From CAVZOY01 sp963777095 (GTDB lineage Bacteria; Actinomycetota; Actinomycetes; Mycobacteriales; Geodermatophilaceae), in the NCBI GenBank assembly GCA_963777095.1, contig CAVZOY010000006.1:1426001-1490000 (forward strand): a stretch of 64,000 nt of DNA, in the 5' to 3' direction. Below the pieces are notes generated by a model. It was not told where the DNA came from, did not search any database, and saw nothing but the letters and a program-made list of their open reading frames with translations. Position 1 is the stretch's first letter. Each line of letters begins with the position of its first letter. The position numbers and the translations under genes are program-made. Positions 1 to 8,891 of this stretch are shown here, one piece after another.

Positions 1-1268
1 CGCGCTGCTCCTCGGCCTCGATGCGGGCGTACCGCCGGTTGCGCAACCGCAGCACGATCCCGGCGAGCAGAGCAGCGGCGAGCGTGCCGGCGAGGATGCC
101 GACCTTCGCCCGCTCGTCGGCCTCCGATCCGATGCCGAAGGCCAGTTCGGAGATCAGCAGCGACACGGTGAAGCCGATACCGCCCAGCAGCGAGACACCC
201 AGGACGTCCGGCCAGCCCAGCTCCGCGATCCAGCTCGGCACGGGTGAAGCGGGCGACGAGCCAGGTCGCGGCGCCGATGCCGATCGCCTTGCCGGCGACC
301 AGGCCGACGACGATGCCGACGCGCGATGCTGTCGGTCAGCGCCGCGCCCAGGCCGGACAGCCCGCCGACGGTGACGCCGGCGGACAGGAAGGCGAAGACC
401 GGGACGGCGAAGCCCGGCGGAGAGCGGGCCGGAAGCGGTGCTCGAAGTGCTCGGCCAGCCCGGGCCGGCGTCCGGTCCGCCCGCCGCCTCGCTGCGGACC
501 ACCGGCACGGTGAAGGCGAGCAGGACGCCGGCGACGGTCGCGTGGATGCCGGACTCGTGCACGAGCACCCACGTCGCCAGCGCCAGCGGCAGCAGCAGCC
601 ACCAGGAGCGAACGCGCCTCTGCACCAGGAGTCCGAAGATCGCCCAGCGGCACGAGCGCCAGCAGCAGGGGGACGACCGACAGCGACGACGTGTAGAAGA
701 CGGCGATCACGAGGATGGCGAGCAGGTCGTCGACCACGGCGAGGGTGAGCAGGAAGGTGCGCAGCGCGCTCGGCAGATGCGTGCTGATCACCGCGAGGAC
801 GGCGAGCGCGAACGCGATGTCGGTGGCCGACGGGGATCGCCCAGCCCGCCGAGGACGCCGTCCCGCTCGTTCCGCAGGTTGACCAGGACGAAGAGCAGCG
901 CGGGCACGGCCATGCCGCCGACCGCGGCCGCGACGGGCAGGACTGCCTTGCGCGGGTCACGGAGGTCGCCGGCCACGAACTCGCGCTTGAGCTCGAGCCC
1001 TGCGACGAAGAAGAAGATGGCGAGCAGGCCGTCGGCCGCCCACGTGGCCAGGGTCAGGTCGAGGTGCAGGGACGCCGGGCCGACGCGGAGGTCGCGCAGC
1101 GAGTCGTACGCCGCGAACCACGGCGAGTTGGCCCAGGCCAGGGCGAGGACGGCTCCGGCGATGAGCAGGGCTCCGCCGACGGTCTCCTTGCGCAGGATGT
1201 CGGCGATCCGGCGGGTCTCCGCCCACGACCCGCGGGCGAGCAGGGGGGAGCGCGGAGGACGAGCTCAC
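1..1268 (-). CDS. nhaA: Na+/H+ antiporter NhaA, 3' end beyond window, several frameshifts
   Basis: Membrane antiporter that exchanges cytoplasmic Na+ for external H+. Family marks seen on the minus strand are the GWAIP-VATDIAFA stretch near 825-845, FLLTLAVVDDLLAI near 730-760 with the paired Asp residues of NhaA, and the C-terminal GIGFTVSLLI segment near 160-190. The start is taken as GTG at 1266-1268, and the stop lies beyond position 1. The frame breaks near 1250, twice near 830-840, near 640, and again between 240 and 430. These are explained by extra G/C bases, for instance in a GGG run before the conserved Trp. The antiporter assignment is strong; whether the gene is intact depends on the reads. 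Confidence 0.85.
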
Positions 1269-1340
1269 GGTGCAGCTCCGATCAGGGGTCGTCGGCGAGG
1301 GACCTGCCGACCAGACTTCCCGGCGCACCTGGGGCCCAGG

Positions 1341-2226
1341 CTACCGGGCGAGCAGCTCCCGCACCCGGTCGGTGAGGCCCGCGTCGCCGCGTGCGGACGC
1401 CGTCCAGGGTGTGCACGGTCGCCGCGCCGCGGATGCCCGAGAGCAACCAGACCGCGTCGGCAGCGAGCAGGTCGACGACCGTGCCGGGGACGACGGCCGT
1501 CGGCCATCCGTCGGCGGCGGCGCGCGCGAACAGCCGTGCCTGGGTGGTGCCGGGGAGGATGCCGGTGTCCAGCGGCGGGGTGCGCAGCTCGCCGTCGGCG
1601 GCCCACACGACGGTCGAGGTGGGCCCCTCGAGGACCCGGCCCTCCAGTGACGTGAAGACGACGTCGTCGGCGCCGTGCCGGTGCGCGTGCCGGACCGCGG
1701 CCATGTTGACCGCGTAGGAGAGCGTCTTCGCCCCGCCGAGCAGCCACGGCGCCTCGCGCCGGAAACCGGCCGGGACGCCGAGGCCGAGACTGACGACGGC
1801 GATCCCGTTCTCGCGCTGGCGGAGGACGTCGGCGGGGACCGGGGCGAGCAGCGCGACGGCCGACGGCGCGCAGCCCTCGCCGAGCCCGCGGGTGAGGAAC
1901 AGCCGGAGCACGCCCTCCTGGCCGGCGTCCCAGTCCGACAGCGTCGCGGCGCTGAGCGCGTGCCAGGCGTCGGCGCCCGGGTCGGGCAGGTCGAGCAGCC
2001 CGGCCGAGCGGGCCAGCCGTTCGAGGTGGGCGTCGAGGTACGGCGTGCCGCCGTCGACGACGTGCACGGACTCGAAGACGCCGTCGCCGCGGCCGAGCCC
2101 GGCGTCGAAGGCGGTCACCACGGGCTCGTCCGCGGGCACGGCCACCGCGGCGCCGTCCCGCCACACCGCCACCCGTCGCGCGTCGCCCGGCACTTCTGTC
2201 GCTCCGTCCTCGCTCACGGCGCCCAC
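1341..2226 (-). CDS. pabC: Aminodeoxychorismate lyase-like PLP enzyme (class IV aminotransferase fold)
   Basis: Fold-type IV PLP enzyme, most like 4-amino-4-deoxychorismate lyase, which makes p-aminobenzoate for folate. Seen are the N-terminal DAGLGRGDGVFE stretch, the PLP-lysine region GGAKTLSYAVNM and the cofactor-phosphate region EGRVLEGPTSTVVW. Corrected length is 294 residues, normal for the family. The frame breaks near 1392 in the last 20 codons; one extra base there restores the ending RVRELLAR and a TAG at 1341. A branched-chain or D-amino-acid aminotransferase of the same fold cannot be excluded. It is transcribed divergently from the Fur-family gene. Confidence 0.75.
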
Positions 2227-2256
2227 CCTGCCCTACTCCCGGCCTAGGCTCGTGGG

Positions 2257-2733
2257 GTGGCCGAGCACTCCTCCGACGTCAAGCCGCCGCTCGCCGAGCG
2301 GCTGCGGGCGCGCGGGCTGCGCCTGACACCGCAGCGGCAGCAGGTGCTCGCCGCGGTCAACGCGATCGAGCACGGCACCCCCGACGACATCGCCGCGCGG
2401 CTGCGCGAGGACGCCGGCCCCGGCGGCGCGGCTCCCGACACCTCGACGGTCTACCGCACGCTGGAGCTGCTCGAGCGCCTCGGCCTGGTCTGGCACACGC
2501 ACCTGGGCAAGGGCGCGCCGGTCTACCACTCCGCCGGGCACCGGCACCTGCACGTCGCATGCGCCACCTGTGGCGAGGTCATCTCGGTCGATCCGGGTGT
2601 TCTCGACAGCGCCGCGGAACGTCTGCTCGACGAGATCGGTTTCACGGTGGACGTGGGGCACGTCGCGCTCAGCGGGACGTGCCGCGCGTGCCGGAGGAAG
2701 GCCAAGGCAGAGGGATCGGAAGGCGGCGCATGA
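2257..2733 (+). CDS. Fur-family metal-responsive repressor, Nur-like
   Basis: DNA-binding metalloregulator of 158 residues. The N-terminal winged helix has RLRARGLRLTPQRQQV and STVYRTLELLERLGLV. The C-terminal dimer domain has the His-rich HRHLHVACATCGE stretch and two CxxC pairs (CATC, CRAC) for structural zinc. Start is GTG at 2257. It resembles the Streptomyces nickel regulator Nur in the ELLE-LGLV-H-HLG-GAP-YH stretch, and Nur is likewise followed by a YgfZ-type gene. Its stop overlaps the ygfZ start (ATGA), so the two are co-transcribed. Metal specificity (Ni, Fe or Zn) is inferred only from this resemblance. Confidence 0.8.
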   Translation: MAEHSSDVKPPLAERLRARGLRLTPQRQQVLAAVNAIEHGTPDDIAARLREDAGPGGAAPDTSTVYRTLELLERLGLVWHTHLGKGAPVYHSAGHRHLHVACATCGEVISVDPGVLDSAAERLLDEIGFTVDVGHVALSGTCRACRRKAKAEGSEGGA

Positions 2734-3830
2734 CGCACGGAGTGCTCGCGGATCGGCCCGGGGCGGTCGTTCCGGACGGCGGCGCGGTGGCGGCGCACTA
2801 CGGCGATCCGCTGCGCGAACAGCGCTCCCTCGCCGAGCGGGCGGGCCTGGTCGACCGCAGCGACCGCGACGTCCTGGCGATCCCCGGTGCCGACCGGCTC
2901 ACCTGGCTGCACGACCTCACCAGCCAGCACCTGAGCGCACTCGTCGACGGCACCGGCACCGAGGCGCTGGTCCTCTCGCCGCAGGGCCATGTCGAGCACC
3001 ACCTCGTCCTCGCCGACGTCGGCGGCACGACGTGGGCCGACGTCGAGCCCGGCACCGGCGCCGCGCTGCACACGTTCCTCGACCGGATGCGGTTCCTGCT
3101 CCGCGTCGAGCCCGCGCTGGTTTCCGATCAGTGGGCGCTGCTCACCCTCGTCGGTCCCGAGGCCCCCGCGGTCCTGGCGGCCGCGCAGCTGCCCGCGCCC
3201 GCGACGCCGGGCCAGGTGACCGTCACCGACGGAGGCTGGGTCCGGCGCACGGCCGACCTGGAGGACGGCGTCCCCGCCTTCGATCTGCTGCTGCCGCGCG
3301 ACCGCGCCGCCGGCGGAGCGGACGCGCTGCTCGGCGCCGGTGCGACGCTCGCCGGCCTCGACGCCTACGAGGCGCTGCGGGTCGCGGCCCGACGTCCGCG
3401 CGCGGGCGTCGACACCGACCACCGGACGATTCCCAACGAGCTGTCCTGGCTGCGCACCGCCGTCCACCTGGAGAAGGGCTGCTACCGCGGTCAGGAGACC
3501 GTGGCCCGCGTGCACAACCTGGGACGCCCGCCCCGCCGGCTGGTGCTGCTGCACCTCGACGGGCTGGCCGAGGAGCTCCCCGCTCCGGGCACCCCGGTCT
3601 TGAGCGGCACGCGCGAGGTCGGCCGGGTCGGCACCGTCGTCCGCCACTTCGAGCTCGGGGTGGTCGCGCTGGCGCTGGTCAAGCAGTCCGTGGCCGTCGA
3701 CGCGGCGCTCACCGTCGGCGGCGCGGCGGCCGCGATCGACCCGGACGACGCCCCCGGTGGGCTCGACGACACCCAGGCGGCGGCCCGTGAGCGGGTGCGC
3801 GCGGTGCGGTCTGCCACGATCGGCCGGTGA
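2730..3830 (+). CDS. ygfZ: YgfZ/GcvT-like folate-binding protein
   Basis: 366-residue homologue of YgfZ, a tetrahydrofolate-binding protein needed for repair or assembly of some Fe-S enzymes. The diagnostic YgfZ motif is present as KGCYRGQE (about 3475-3500), with the reactive Cys and the Gln-Glu pair. The start is ATG at 2730, overlapping the regulator's stop. The 3' end overlaps the next gene's GTG by 4 bp, so the genes form an operon. Confidence 0.85.
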   Translation: MTHGVLADRPGAVVPDGGAVAAHYGDPLREQRSLAERAGLVDRSDRDVLAIPGADRLTWLHDLTSQHLSALVDGTGTEALVLSPQGHVEHHLVLADVGGTTWADVEPGTGAALHTFLDRMRFLLRVEPALVSDQWALLTLVGPEAPAVLAAAQLPAPATPGQVTVTDGGWVRRTADLEDGVPAFDLLLPRDRAAGGADALLGAGATLAGLDAYEALRVAARRPRAGVDTDHRTIPNELSWLRTAVHLEKGCYRGQETVARVHNLGRPPRRLVLLHLDGLAEELPAPGTPVLSGTREVGRVGTVVRHFELGVVALALVKQSVAVDAALTVGGAAAAIDPDDAPGGLDDTQAAARERVRAVRSATIGR

Positions 3831-4687
3831 CACCGCCCACCCCGACGCGCGGGACGCTCATCACCGTCGCCCCCACGGGGGCCGAGTCGGCCAAGGCCGA
3901 CGTCCCGAACCTGCCGGTCACGGTCGAGGAACTCGTCGCCACCGCCAGGGACTGCCAGGCGGTGGGCGCGGCGGTCATCCACATCCACGTCCGCGACGCC
4001 GACGCCCGTCCGACGCTCGACCTGGGCCACGTCCGCGAGATCGTGACGGCGGTGCGCGAGTCGACCGACCTGGTGGTCCAGCTGTCCAGCGGGGGAGCGG
4101 TCACCGACCCGTTCGACGCCCGGCTCGCCGTGCTCGACGCCGCACCGGACGCCGCCTCGCTGACGCTGGGCACGGTCAACTTCGGCGACGACGTCTTCAG
4201 CAACCCGTGGCACCTGATCGTCGAGCTGCACACGCAGATGCAGCAGCGCGGCATCGTGCCCGAGTACGAGGTCTTCGACCTCGGCCAGCTCGCCACCCTC
4301 CGCCGGCTGCTCGACAAGCACGGCCTGCCGCACGGCGGGCACGTGCACGTCGACCTGGTGATGGGCGTCCCCGGCGGCATGCCGGGCACGCTCGCCGCAC
4401 TGGCGGCCTGCGTGCCGCAGCTCCCGGACGGCGCCACGTTCGCCGCCACCGGCATCGGGCGGACGTCGCTGCCGGTGATGCTCGCCGCGCTGTCCGCCGG
4501 CGGGCACCTGCGGGTGGGGATGGAGGACACGCTGACCTACGCTCCCGGCGAGCCGGTCCGCGACAACGCCCAGCTGGTGGCCCGTGCCGCCGGACTGGCC
4601 CGCATCGCCCAGCGCCCGCCGCTGACCCCCGACCAGGCCCGCGACCTGCTCGGGATCGCCCGCACGACTGTGGAGGCCAACAGATGA
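3827..4687 (+). CDS. Beta-keto acid cleavage enzyme (BKACE, DUF849 family)
   Basis: 286-residue TIM-barrel protein of the family of 3-keto-5-aminohexanoate cleavage enzyme, which condenses a beta-keto acid with acetyl-CoA in a Zn-dependent reaction. Visible marks are the HIHVRD motif with two zinc-binding His residues, a second HVHVD motif, and the GIGR-S-LP substrate-pocket stretch near the C-terminus. The individual substrate cannot be read from sequence. Start is GTG at 3827, overlapping ygfZ, and the next gene follows with an ATGA overlap. Confidence 0.8.
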   Translation: MTPPTPTRGTLITVAPTGAESAKADVPNLPVTVEELVATARDCQAVGAAVIHIHVRDADARPTLDLGHVREIVTAVRESTDLVVQLSSGGAVTDPFDARLAVLDAAPDAASLTLGTVNFGDDVFSNPWHLIVELHTQMQQRGIVPEYEVFDLGQLATLRRLLDKHGLPHGGHVHVDLVMGVPGGMPGTLAALAACVPQLPDGATFAATGIGRTSLPVMLAALSAGGHLRVGMEDTLTYAPGEPVRDNAQLVARAAGLARIAQRPPLTPDQARDLLGIARTTVEANR

Positions 4688-5241
4688 GTGCCACTCCCAC
4701 GCCCGCCGGTGGCGCCGCCGTCGACGCGCTGCTCGCCCCCGACTTCCTCGGCGACATCACCTCCCGGTCGATGGCCGACGTCCGCCGGCTGCGCCGTCAG
4801 GCGGAGCAGGAGGAGGTCAACCTCTCCTACACGCGGCGGCTGCTGCAGGGCCGGCTCGACATCGTCCGGCGCGAGCTGCAGCGTCGGGCCGACAACGACG
4901 GCCGCTCGCTGGTCGACCTGCTCCCCGAGATCCTCGCCGAGAAGGGACGCGGTCCGGCCCACGGTCTCGGCCGGCACCAGACGGTGCAGCCCGGCGACCC
5001 GGAGCAGCACGAGGCGTGGGTGAACGGGCTGACGCCCGGGGTCGACCTGTCCTCGGTCGGCGAGCTGCCCGACGCCAAGCTCGAGAAGGCGGCCCGTGCC
5101 CTCGGCGAGGCCGAGAAGGGTCTGTCCGAGCGGCGCCGCGGCGTGCAGCAGGTGATGGACGCGCTGGCAGGTGAGCTCGGCCGCCGCTACCGCGAGGGCG
5201 AGGCAGACGTGGCCGCGCTGCTCGCCGACGAGGGCCGCTGA
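4684..5241 (+). CDS. rsiG: RsiG, c-di-GMP-binding anti-sigma factor
   Basis: 185-residue, largely helical protein with a predicted antiparallel coiled coil. It contains two exact copies of the c-di-GMP-binding signature E-x3-S-x2-R-x3-Q-x3-D: E44/S48/R51/Q55/D59 and E144/S148/R151/Q155/D159. This is the twin-motif layout of Streptomyces RsiG, which binds c-di-GMP and holds the sporulation sigma factor WhiG inactive. The signature is seen directly; sequestration of a WhiG-type sigma factor in this host is inferred. Start is ATG 4684, overlapping the BKACE stop. Confidence 0.85.
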   Translation: MSATPTPAGGAAVDALLAPDFLGDITSRSMADVRRLRRQAEQEEVNLSYTRRLLQGRLDIVRRELQRRADNDGRSLVDLLPEILAEKGRGPAHGLGRHQTVQPGDPEQHEAWVNGLTPGVDLSSVGELPDAKLEKAARALGEAEKGLSERRRGVQQVMDALAGELGRRYREGEADVAALLADEGR

Positions 5242-5300
5242 AAGGACCCTCGTGCCCCCCACCACTCGCTCCGCTCGCGGCGGAACCCTGCACGAGGGCC
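5241..5300 (+). repeat. REP-like inverted-repeat element, copy 1
   Basis: GGACCCTCGTGC at 5244-5255 pairs with GCACGAGGGCC at 5290-5300, flanking a spacer with CCCCCCACC and CTCGC/GCTCG blocks. A related element with the same order of blocks lies at 63812-63866 on the other strand. It begins at the rsiG stop codon and may also act as a terminator. It overlaps the first codons of the longest asparaginase reading. Confidence 0.6.
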
Positions 5301-6304
5301 GTTCCATCGGGTCGCCCGGCTCGGCGCCGCTCGAGGGCGTCGACTGGCCGGAGACGCCGGTGCTGGTCGAGGCGTGGCGGTCCGGGTTCCTGGAGTCGGT
5401 GCACCGCGGCTCGCTCGTGGTCCTCGGCGCGGACGGCGAGGAGCTGGCCGGCTTCGGTGCCGTCGACCGTCCGATGCTGCCCCGGTCGTCGAACAAGCCG
5501 GTCCAGGCCACCGCACTCCTGGCCGCAGGCTGGACGCCGCGGTCGGGCGAGGAGCTGGCGATCGGCGCGGGTTCGCACAGCGGAGAGGACGGCCACCGCG
5601 ACGTCGTCGCGGGCATGCTGGCCGCCGCCGGTCTGGACCAGGACGACCTCGGCTGCCCGCCGGCGCTGCCCGGCCACGAGCCGACCCGGGCCCGCTGGCT
5701 GGCGGCGGGCCGGACGCCGGAGCGGCTGGCCATGAACTGCTCGGGCAAGCACGCGGCGATGCTGTCCGCCTGCGTCGCCGCCGGCTGGCCGATCAAGAAG
5801 TACCTCGAGCGCGACCACCCACTGCAAGAGGCGATCGAGGCGCGGCTCGCCGAGACCGCCGAGGAGCCCGTCGAAGCCGTCGTGATCGACGGGTGCGGCG
5901 CGCCCCAGCACGCGTTGACCCTGACCGGGCTGGCCCGCGGCGTGCTGTCGTTGGTACAGGCGCCCGAGGGGTCGGGCGAGCGGTCCGTCGCCGACGCGAT
6001 GCGCGCGCACCCGTGGTTCGTCGCCGGTACCGACCGTGAGGACACCGGCCTGATGGCTGCCGTCCCGGGCCTGCTGGTGAAGGGGGGTGCCGACGGCGTG
6101 CACGTCGCGGCGCTGCCCGGCCGCGGCGCGGTCGCCCTCAAGCTCGACGACGGCGGGGACCGGGGCCGGATGCCGGCGCTCTGCGCCGGACTGCGGCGCC
6201 TGGGCGTCCCGGCCGAGGCGCTTGCTCCGTGGGCGCTGATGCCCGTCTCCGGCGGGGACGCCGTGGTCGGTCAGGTGCGCCCGTCGGCGGCGTTGAGCTC
6301 CTGA
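5252..6304 (+). CDS. ansA: L-asparaginase II family protein
   Basis: Asparaginase of the Rhizobium-type family II, which hydrolyses asparagine to aspartate and ammonia. Seen are ESVHRGS near the N-terminus, RSSNKPVQA, GAGSHSGE, MNCSGKHAAML and DGCGAP, all hallmark blocks of this family. The longest reading starts at GTG 5252 (AAAGGA 5 nt upstream), but its first 17 codons lie inside the inverted-repeat element. GTG 5360, with GGAG at 5349-5352, begins right at the conserved domain and is a credible alternative. The frame is otherwise intact. Confidence 0.8.
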   Translation: MPPTTRSARGGTLHEGRSIGSPGSAPLEGVDWPETPVLVEAWRSGFLESVHRGSLVVLGADGEELAGFGAVDRPMLPRSSNKPVQATALLAAGWTPRSGEELAIGAGSHSGEDGHRDVVAGMLAAAGLDQDDLGCPPALPGHEPTRARWLAAGRTPERLAMNCSGKHAAMLSACVAAGWPIKKYLERDHPLQEAIEARLAETAEEPVEAVVIDGCGAPQHALTLTGLARGVLSLVQAPEGSGERSVADAMRAHPWFVAGTDREDTGLMAAVPGLLVKGGADGVHVAALPGRGAVALKLDDGGDRGRMPALCAGLRRLGVPAEALAPWALMPVSGGDAVVGQVRPSAALSS

Positions 6305-6340
6305 GCTGCACCGACGCCTGTGGGGGGCGTCACGCACGTC

Positions 6341-6383
6341 TGCTAGCAGCTCCGCTTGCAAGAGCTAGCACCCGGGGCTAGCG
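6341..6383 (+). promoter_or_regulatory. Putative operator: three GCTAGC repeats before the XRE gene
   Basis: TGCTAGC at 6341-6347, GCTAGCA at 6364-6370 and GCTAGC at 6377-6382 lie 10-50 nt upstream of the regulator's ATG. The first two form an inverted repeat. A TTGCAA at 6357 could be a -35 element. Autoregulation by the XRE protein is inferred from position. Confidence 0.45.
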
Positions 6384-6391
6384 TGGAGGCC

Positions 6392-6892
6392 ATGCAGAAC
6401 CCCGGTGAGTTCGTCCGCGAGCAGGTGAGCACCGTCCGCGAGCACGTGGCCGGCGTCGCCGGCTCCGTGGCCGACACCGCCGCCCGCTCCCAGGTGGGCG
6501 ACTTCATCCGCGAGCAGCGCAGCGCCGCCAAGGTCTCGCTGCGGGAGCTGGCCCGCACCGCAGGGGTCAGCAACCCCTACCTCTCGCAGGTCGAGCGCGG
6601 GCTGCGCAAGCCGTCGGCGGAGATCCTCTCGTCGATCGCCCGCGGCCTGTCGATCTCGGCCGAGACGCTCTACGAGCAGGCAGGGATCCTCGACCGCCGG
6701 GCCGGCAGCGCCGACACCGTGGCCGCCATCCGCGGCGACGCCGCGCTGTCCGAGCGGCACAAGGCCGTGCTCCTGGAGCTGTACGAGACCTACGTGCGCG
6801 AGTACGCGGCGCACGCCGCGGCCACGGCCGAGACCGCTTCACCGACCCCCCGGGCCGTGACCGACCCGACCTCCACGAAGGAGACAGCATGA
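6392..6892 (+). CDS. XRE-family regulator (Rv0474-like)
   Basis: 166-residue protein with a central helix-turn-helix (about residues 35-90): SLRELARTAGVSNPYLSQVE is the recognition unit. A low-complexity helical N-terminus precedes it and a short C-terminal helix follows. It is directly upstream of the HbhA-like gene with an ATGA overlap, and a DUF2516 gene follows. The same order is seen in mycobacteria as Rv0474-hbhA-Rv0476. It probably controls its own operon through the GCTAGC repeats upstream. Confidence 0.8.
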   Translation: MQNPGEFVREQVSTVREHVAGVAGSVADTAARSQVGDFIREQRSAAKVSLRELARTAGVSNPYLSQVERGLRKPSAEILSSIARGLSISAETLYEQAGILDRRAGSADTVAAIRGDAALSERHKAVLLELYETYVREYAAHAAATAETASPTPRAVTDPTSTKETA

Positions 6893-7704
6893 CCACCACC
6901 GACACCGTGAAGCACTACGGCGAGAACGTCGTGACCACCGGCAAGACCGTCGCCGAGCAGCTCGTCGAGCGCTCGCGCACCCCGCTGCTCGCCGTCGTCG
7001 GCGCCGGCGACCTCGCCGTCAAGGCGATCGAGGATGTCCTCGACGGCCTGCGCTCGCGCGCCGAGGCGCTGCCGGGCGAGGCGCAGGTCCAGGCCGACCT
7101 GGCCGCCAAGGAGGCGCGCACCCGCGCCGCCGACGCCGCGCAGACCGCCCGCACCCGGGCCCACGAGGTCCGTATCGCCACGCGGCCGGATGCCGTCCTC
7201 GGCACCGTGTCCACGCTGGTGGACGTCGCCCGCACCCAGGTCGAGGCGCTGGCCGCCCGCGGCGCCGGCGTCGTCGACGAGCTGCGCCGCCAGCCCGGCT
7301 TCCGCAAGGTCGTCCGTCGCGCCGAGGAGGCTGTCGACACCGTCGAGGACGCCCTCGAGGACGTGCTCGAGGAGACCGCCGAGACCGTCGGCGAGGCCTC
7401 GGACAAGGTGACCTCGGTGGCGCAGAAGACCAAGGCGCGCACCCAGAAGGCCACCGCCACGGTCGAGGACAAGGTCGAGGAGTCCGCCGACTCCGCCAAG
7501 TCGACCGTCCGCTCCGTCGAGAAGCCGGCGGACCCGTCCACCAAGGCCGCGGCCCGCGCCGCCGCCCCGGTGAAGACCCCGGCCCGCAAGGCCACCCCGG
7601 CCGCCGCGAAGAAGGCGCCCGCGAAGGGCACCTCGACCCGCGTCACCCGCGCCCGGACCGCCAAGCCGGCCGACCCGACCGCGGTGCCGGCGAAGAACAA
7701 CTGA
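6889..7704 (+). CDS. hbhA: Heparin-binding hemagglutinin (HbhA)-like coiled-coil protein
   Basis: 271-residue protein. The first about 190 residues are alpha-helical and rich in Ala, Glu, Val and Lys, typical of a long coiled coil. The C-terminal about 75 residues are a Lys/Ala/Pro/Thr tail with repeated KxP and KKAPAK-type units, as in mycobacterial HBHA, where the tail binds sulfated glycans. No signal peptide is visible, as for HBHA. Role here may be envelope-associated or polyanion binding rather than host adhesion. Overlaps the XRE gene by 4 bp and is followed by a strong terminator. Confidence 0.75.
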   Translation: MTTTDTVKHYGENVVTTGKTVAEQLVERSRTPLLAVVGAGDLAVKAIEDVLDGLRSRAEALPGEAQVQADLAAKEARTRAADAAQTARTRAHEVRIATRPDAVLGTVSTLVDVARTQVEALAARGAGVVDELRRQPGFRKVVRRAEEAVDTVEDALEDVLEETAETVGEASDKVTSVAQKTKARTQKATATVEDKVEESADSAKSTVRSVEKPADPSTKAAARAAAPVKTPARKATPAAAKKAPAKGTSTRVTRARTAKPADPTAVPAKNN

Positions 7705-7723
7705 CGCACTCGGCATTCCACCC

Positions 7724-7754
7724 GGGCCCCGCAGCGCACCGCGCTGCGGGGCCC
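7724..7754 (+). terminator. Perfect 14-bp hairpin after hbhA
   Basis: GGGCCCCGCAGCGC (7724-7737), loop ACC, then its exact reverse complement (7741-7754). There is no T tract, as is usual for terminators in GC-rich actinobacteria. It lies 20 nt after the HbhA-like stop. Confidence 0.75.
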
Positions 7755-7851
7755 GTGCGCGTTCCGGGCCGCTCCCCCGCGCCACCCCGTCGGGGCACGG
7801 GTTCCGCGCGGCCGGTCGGATCCGAGGCCGTGGACGGGTACCGTGGCGCCC

Positions 7852-8143
7852 ATGGCGTTGGTCGACGGACTGCTGATGGACGGCCTCCACTACGGCACCC
7901 TCGCGCTGGCGCTGTGGGCTCTGGTCGACGCCCTCATCCGCCCCGCGAACGCCTACGCGGCGGCGAGCAAGCTGAACAAGCCCGCGTGGTGCGCGATCAC
8001 CGCACTCGCCCTCGTCTTCGCGCAGCTGTCGTCCCCGTTGACCCTGTTCTGGCTGGCCGCCGCCGTCGGCGGCGACGGTCTACCTCGTCGACGTGCGCCC
8101 GGCCGTGCGCGGCCTGCAGCGGGGCGGCAACAACCCCTGGTGA
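7852..8143 (+). CDS. DUF2516 small membrane protein (Rv0476-like), one frameshift
   Basis: 96-residue protein with an N-terminal helix, a second hydrophobic segment around ALVFAQLSSPLTLFWLAA and a C-terminal VYLVDVRPAVRGLQ, all typical of DUF2516. Function unknown. The frame breaks near 8068 in TCGGCGGCG; removal of one G restores the family C-terminus and a TGA at 8141-8143. It follows the HbhA-like gene as in mycobacteria, but the terminator between them implies its own promoter. Confidence 0.75.
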
Positions 8144-8150
8144 TGCGGGG

Positions 8151-8354
8151 TCAGTAGCCCCGGTCCGCGGGGATGACGATCCACAGCACGAGGTAGGCCA
8201 GGATCTGCGGTCCCGGCAGGATGCAGCTGAGGACGAACGCCAGCCGCAGGCCACCCACCGGGATCCCGTACCGCCGGCCGATCCCGGCGCAGACCCCGCC
8301 CAGCATCTTGTTCTGCACGTCGCGGCGGAGAGGCCGGTCCAGGGGCGCGCTCAT
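8151..8354 (-). CDS. PspC-domain small membrane protein
   Basis: 67-residue protein with the PspC signature LGGVCAGIGRRYGI followed by one or two hydrophobic segments ending in LAYLVLWIVIP. PspC-domain proteins act in envelope stress sensing. It is divergent from the macrodomain gene, with only 24 bp between start codons. Confidence 0.8.
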   Translation of the reverse strand: MSAPLDRPLRRDVQNKMLGGVCAGIGRRYGIPVGGLRLAFVLSCILPGPQILAYLVLWIVIPADRGY

Positions 8355-8378
8355 GCCAGCCGACCCTACGGTGGTCCC

Positions 8379-8891
8379 GTGCGTCTCGTTGCCCTCCGCG
8401 GCGACATCACCCGCGTGGACGCCGACGTGGTGGTCAACGCGGCCAACCCCGGCCTGCTCGGGGGCGGGGGAGTGGACGGCGCCATCCACCGGGCGGGCGG
8501 ACCGGAGATCCTCGCCGAGTGCCGCGCAGCCAAGGAGCGCCTGCCCGACGGTCGGCTGCCCCGCGGCCAGGCTGTGGCGACGACGGCCGGTCGGCTGCCG
8601 GCGCGCTGGGTCGTGCACACCGCGGGACCGATCTGGTCGGCGTCGGAGGACCGGTCGGAGATCCTGCGCTCCTGCTACCGGGAGAGCCTCCGCGTGGCCG
8701 ACGGACTCGGCGCGCGCACGGTCGCCTTCCCGGCGATCTCCGCGGGCATCTACGGGTGGCCGGTGGACGACGCCGCGCGGCAGGCGGTCGCCGGCGTCCG
8801 GTCGATCGATCCCGAGCACGTCGTGGAGGTGCGGTTCGTCCTCTTCGACGGCGTCGCTCTGGCCGCCTTCGAGGCGGCCCTGACGGGCTAG
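8379..8891 (+). CDS. Macrodomain protein (O-acetyl-ADP-ribose deacetylase-like)
   Basis: 170-residue single macrodomain. Seen are GDIT, the VVNAANPGLLGGGGVDGAIH block with the Asn-Ala-Asn and glycine loop, and AFPAISAGIYGWP near the C-terminus. Such domains remove acyl or ADP-ribosyl groups from ADP-ribose. Start is GTG 8379. Its TAG stop shares bases with the TAG of the convergent regulator gene (CTAG). Confidence 0.85.
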   Translation: MRLVALRGDITRVDADVVVNAANPGLLGGGGVDGAIHRAGGPEILAECRAAKERLPDGRLPRGQAVATTAGRLPARWVVHTAGPIWSASEDRSEILRSCYRESLRVADGLGARTVAFPAISAGIYGWPVDDAARQAVAGVRSIDPEHVVEVRFVLFDGVALAAFEAALTG

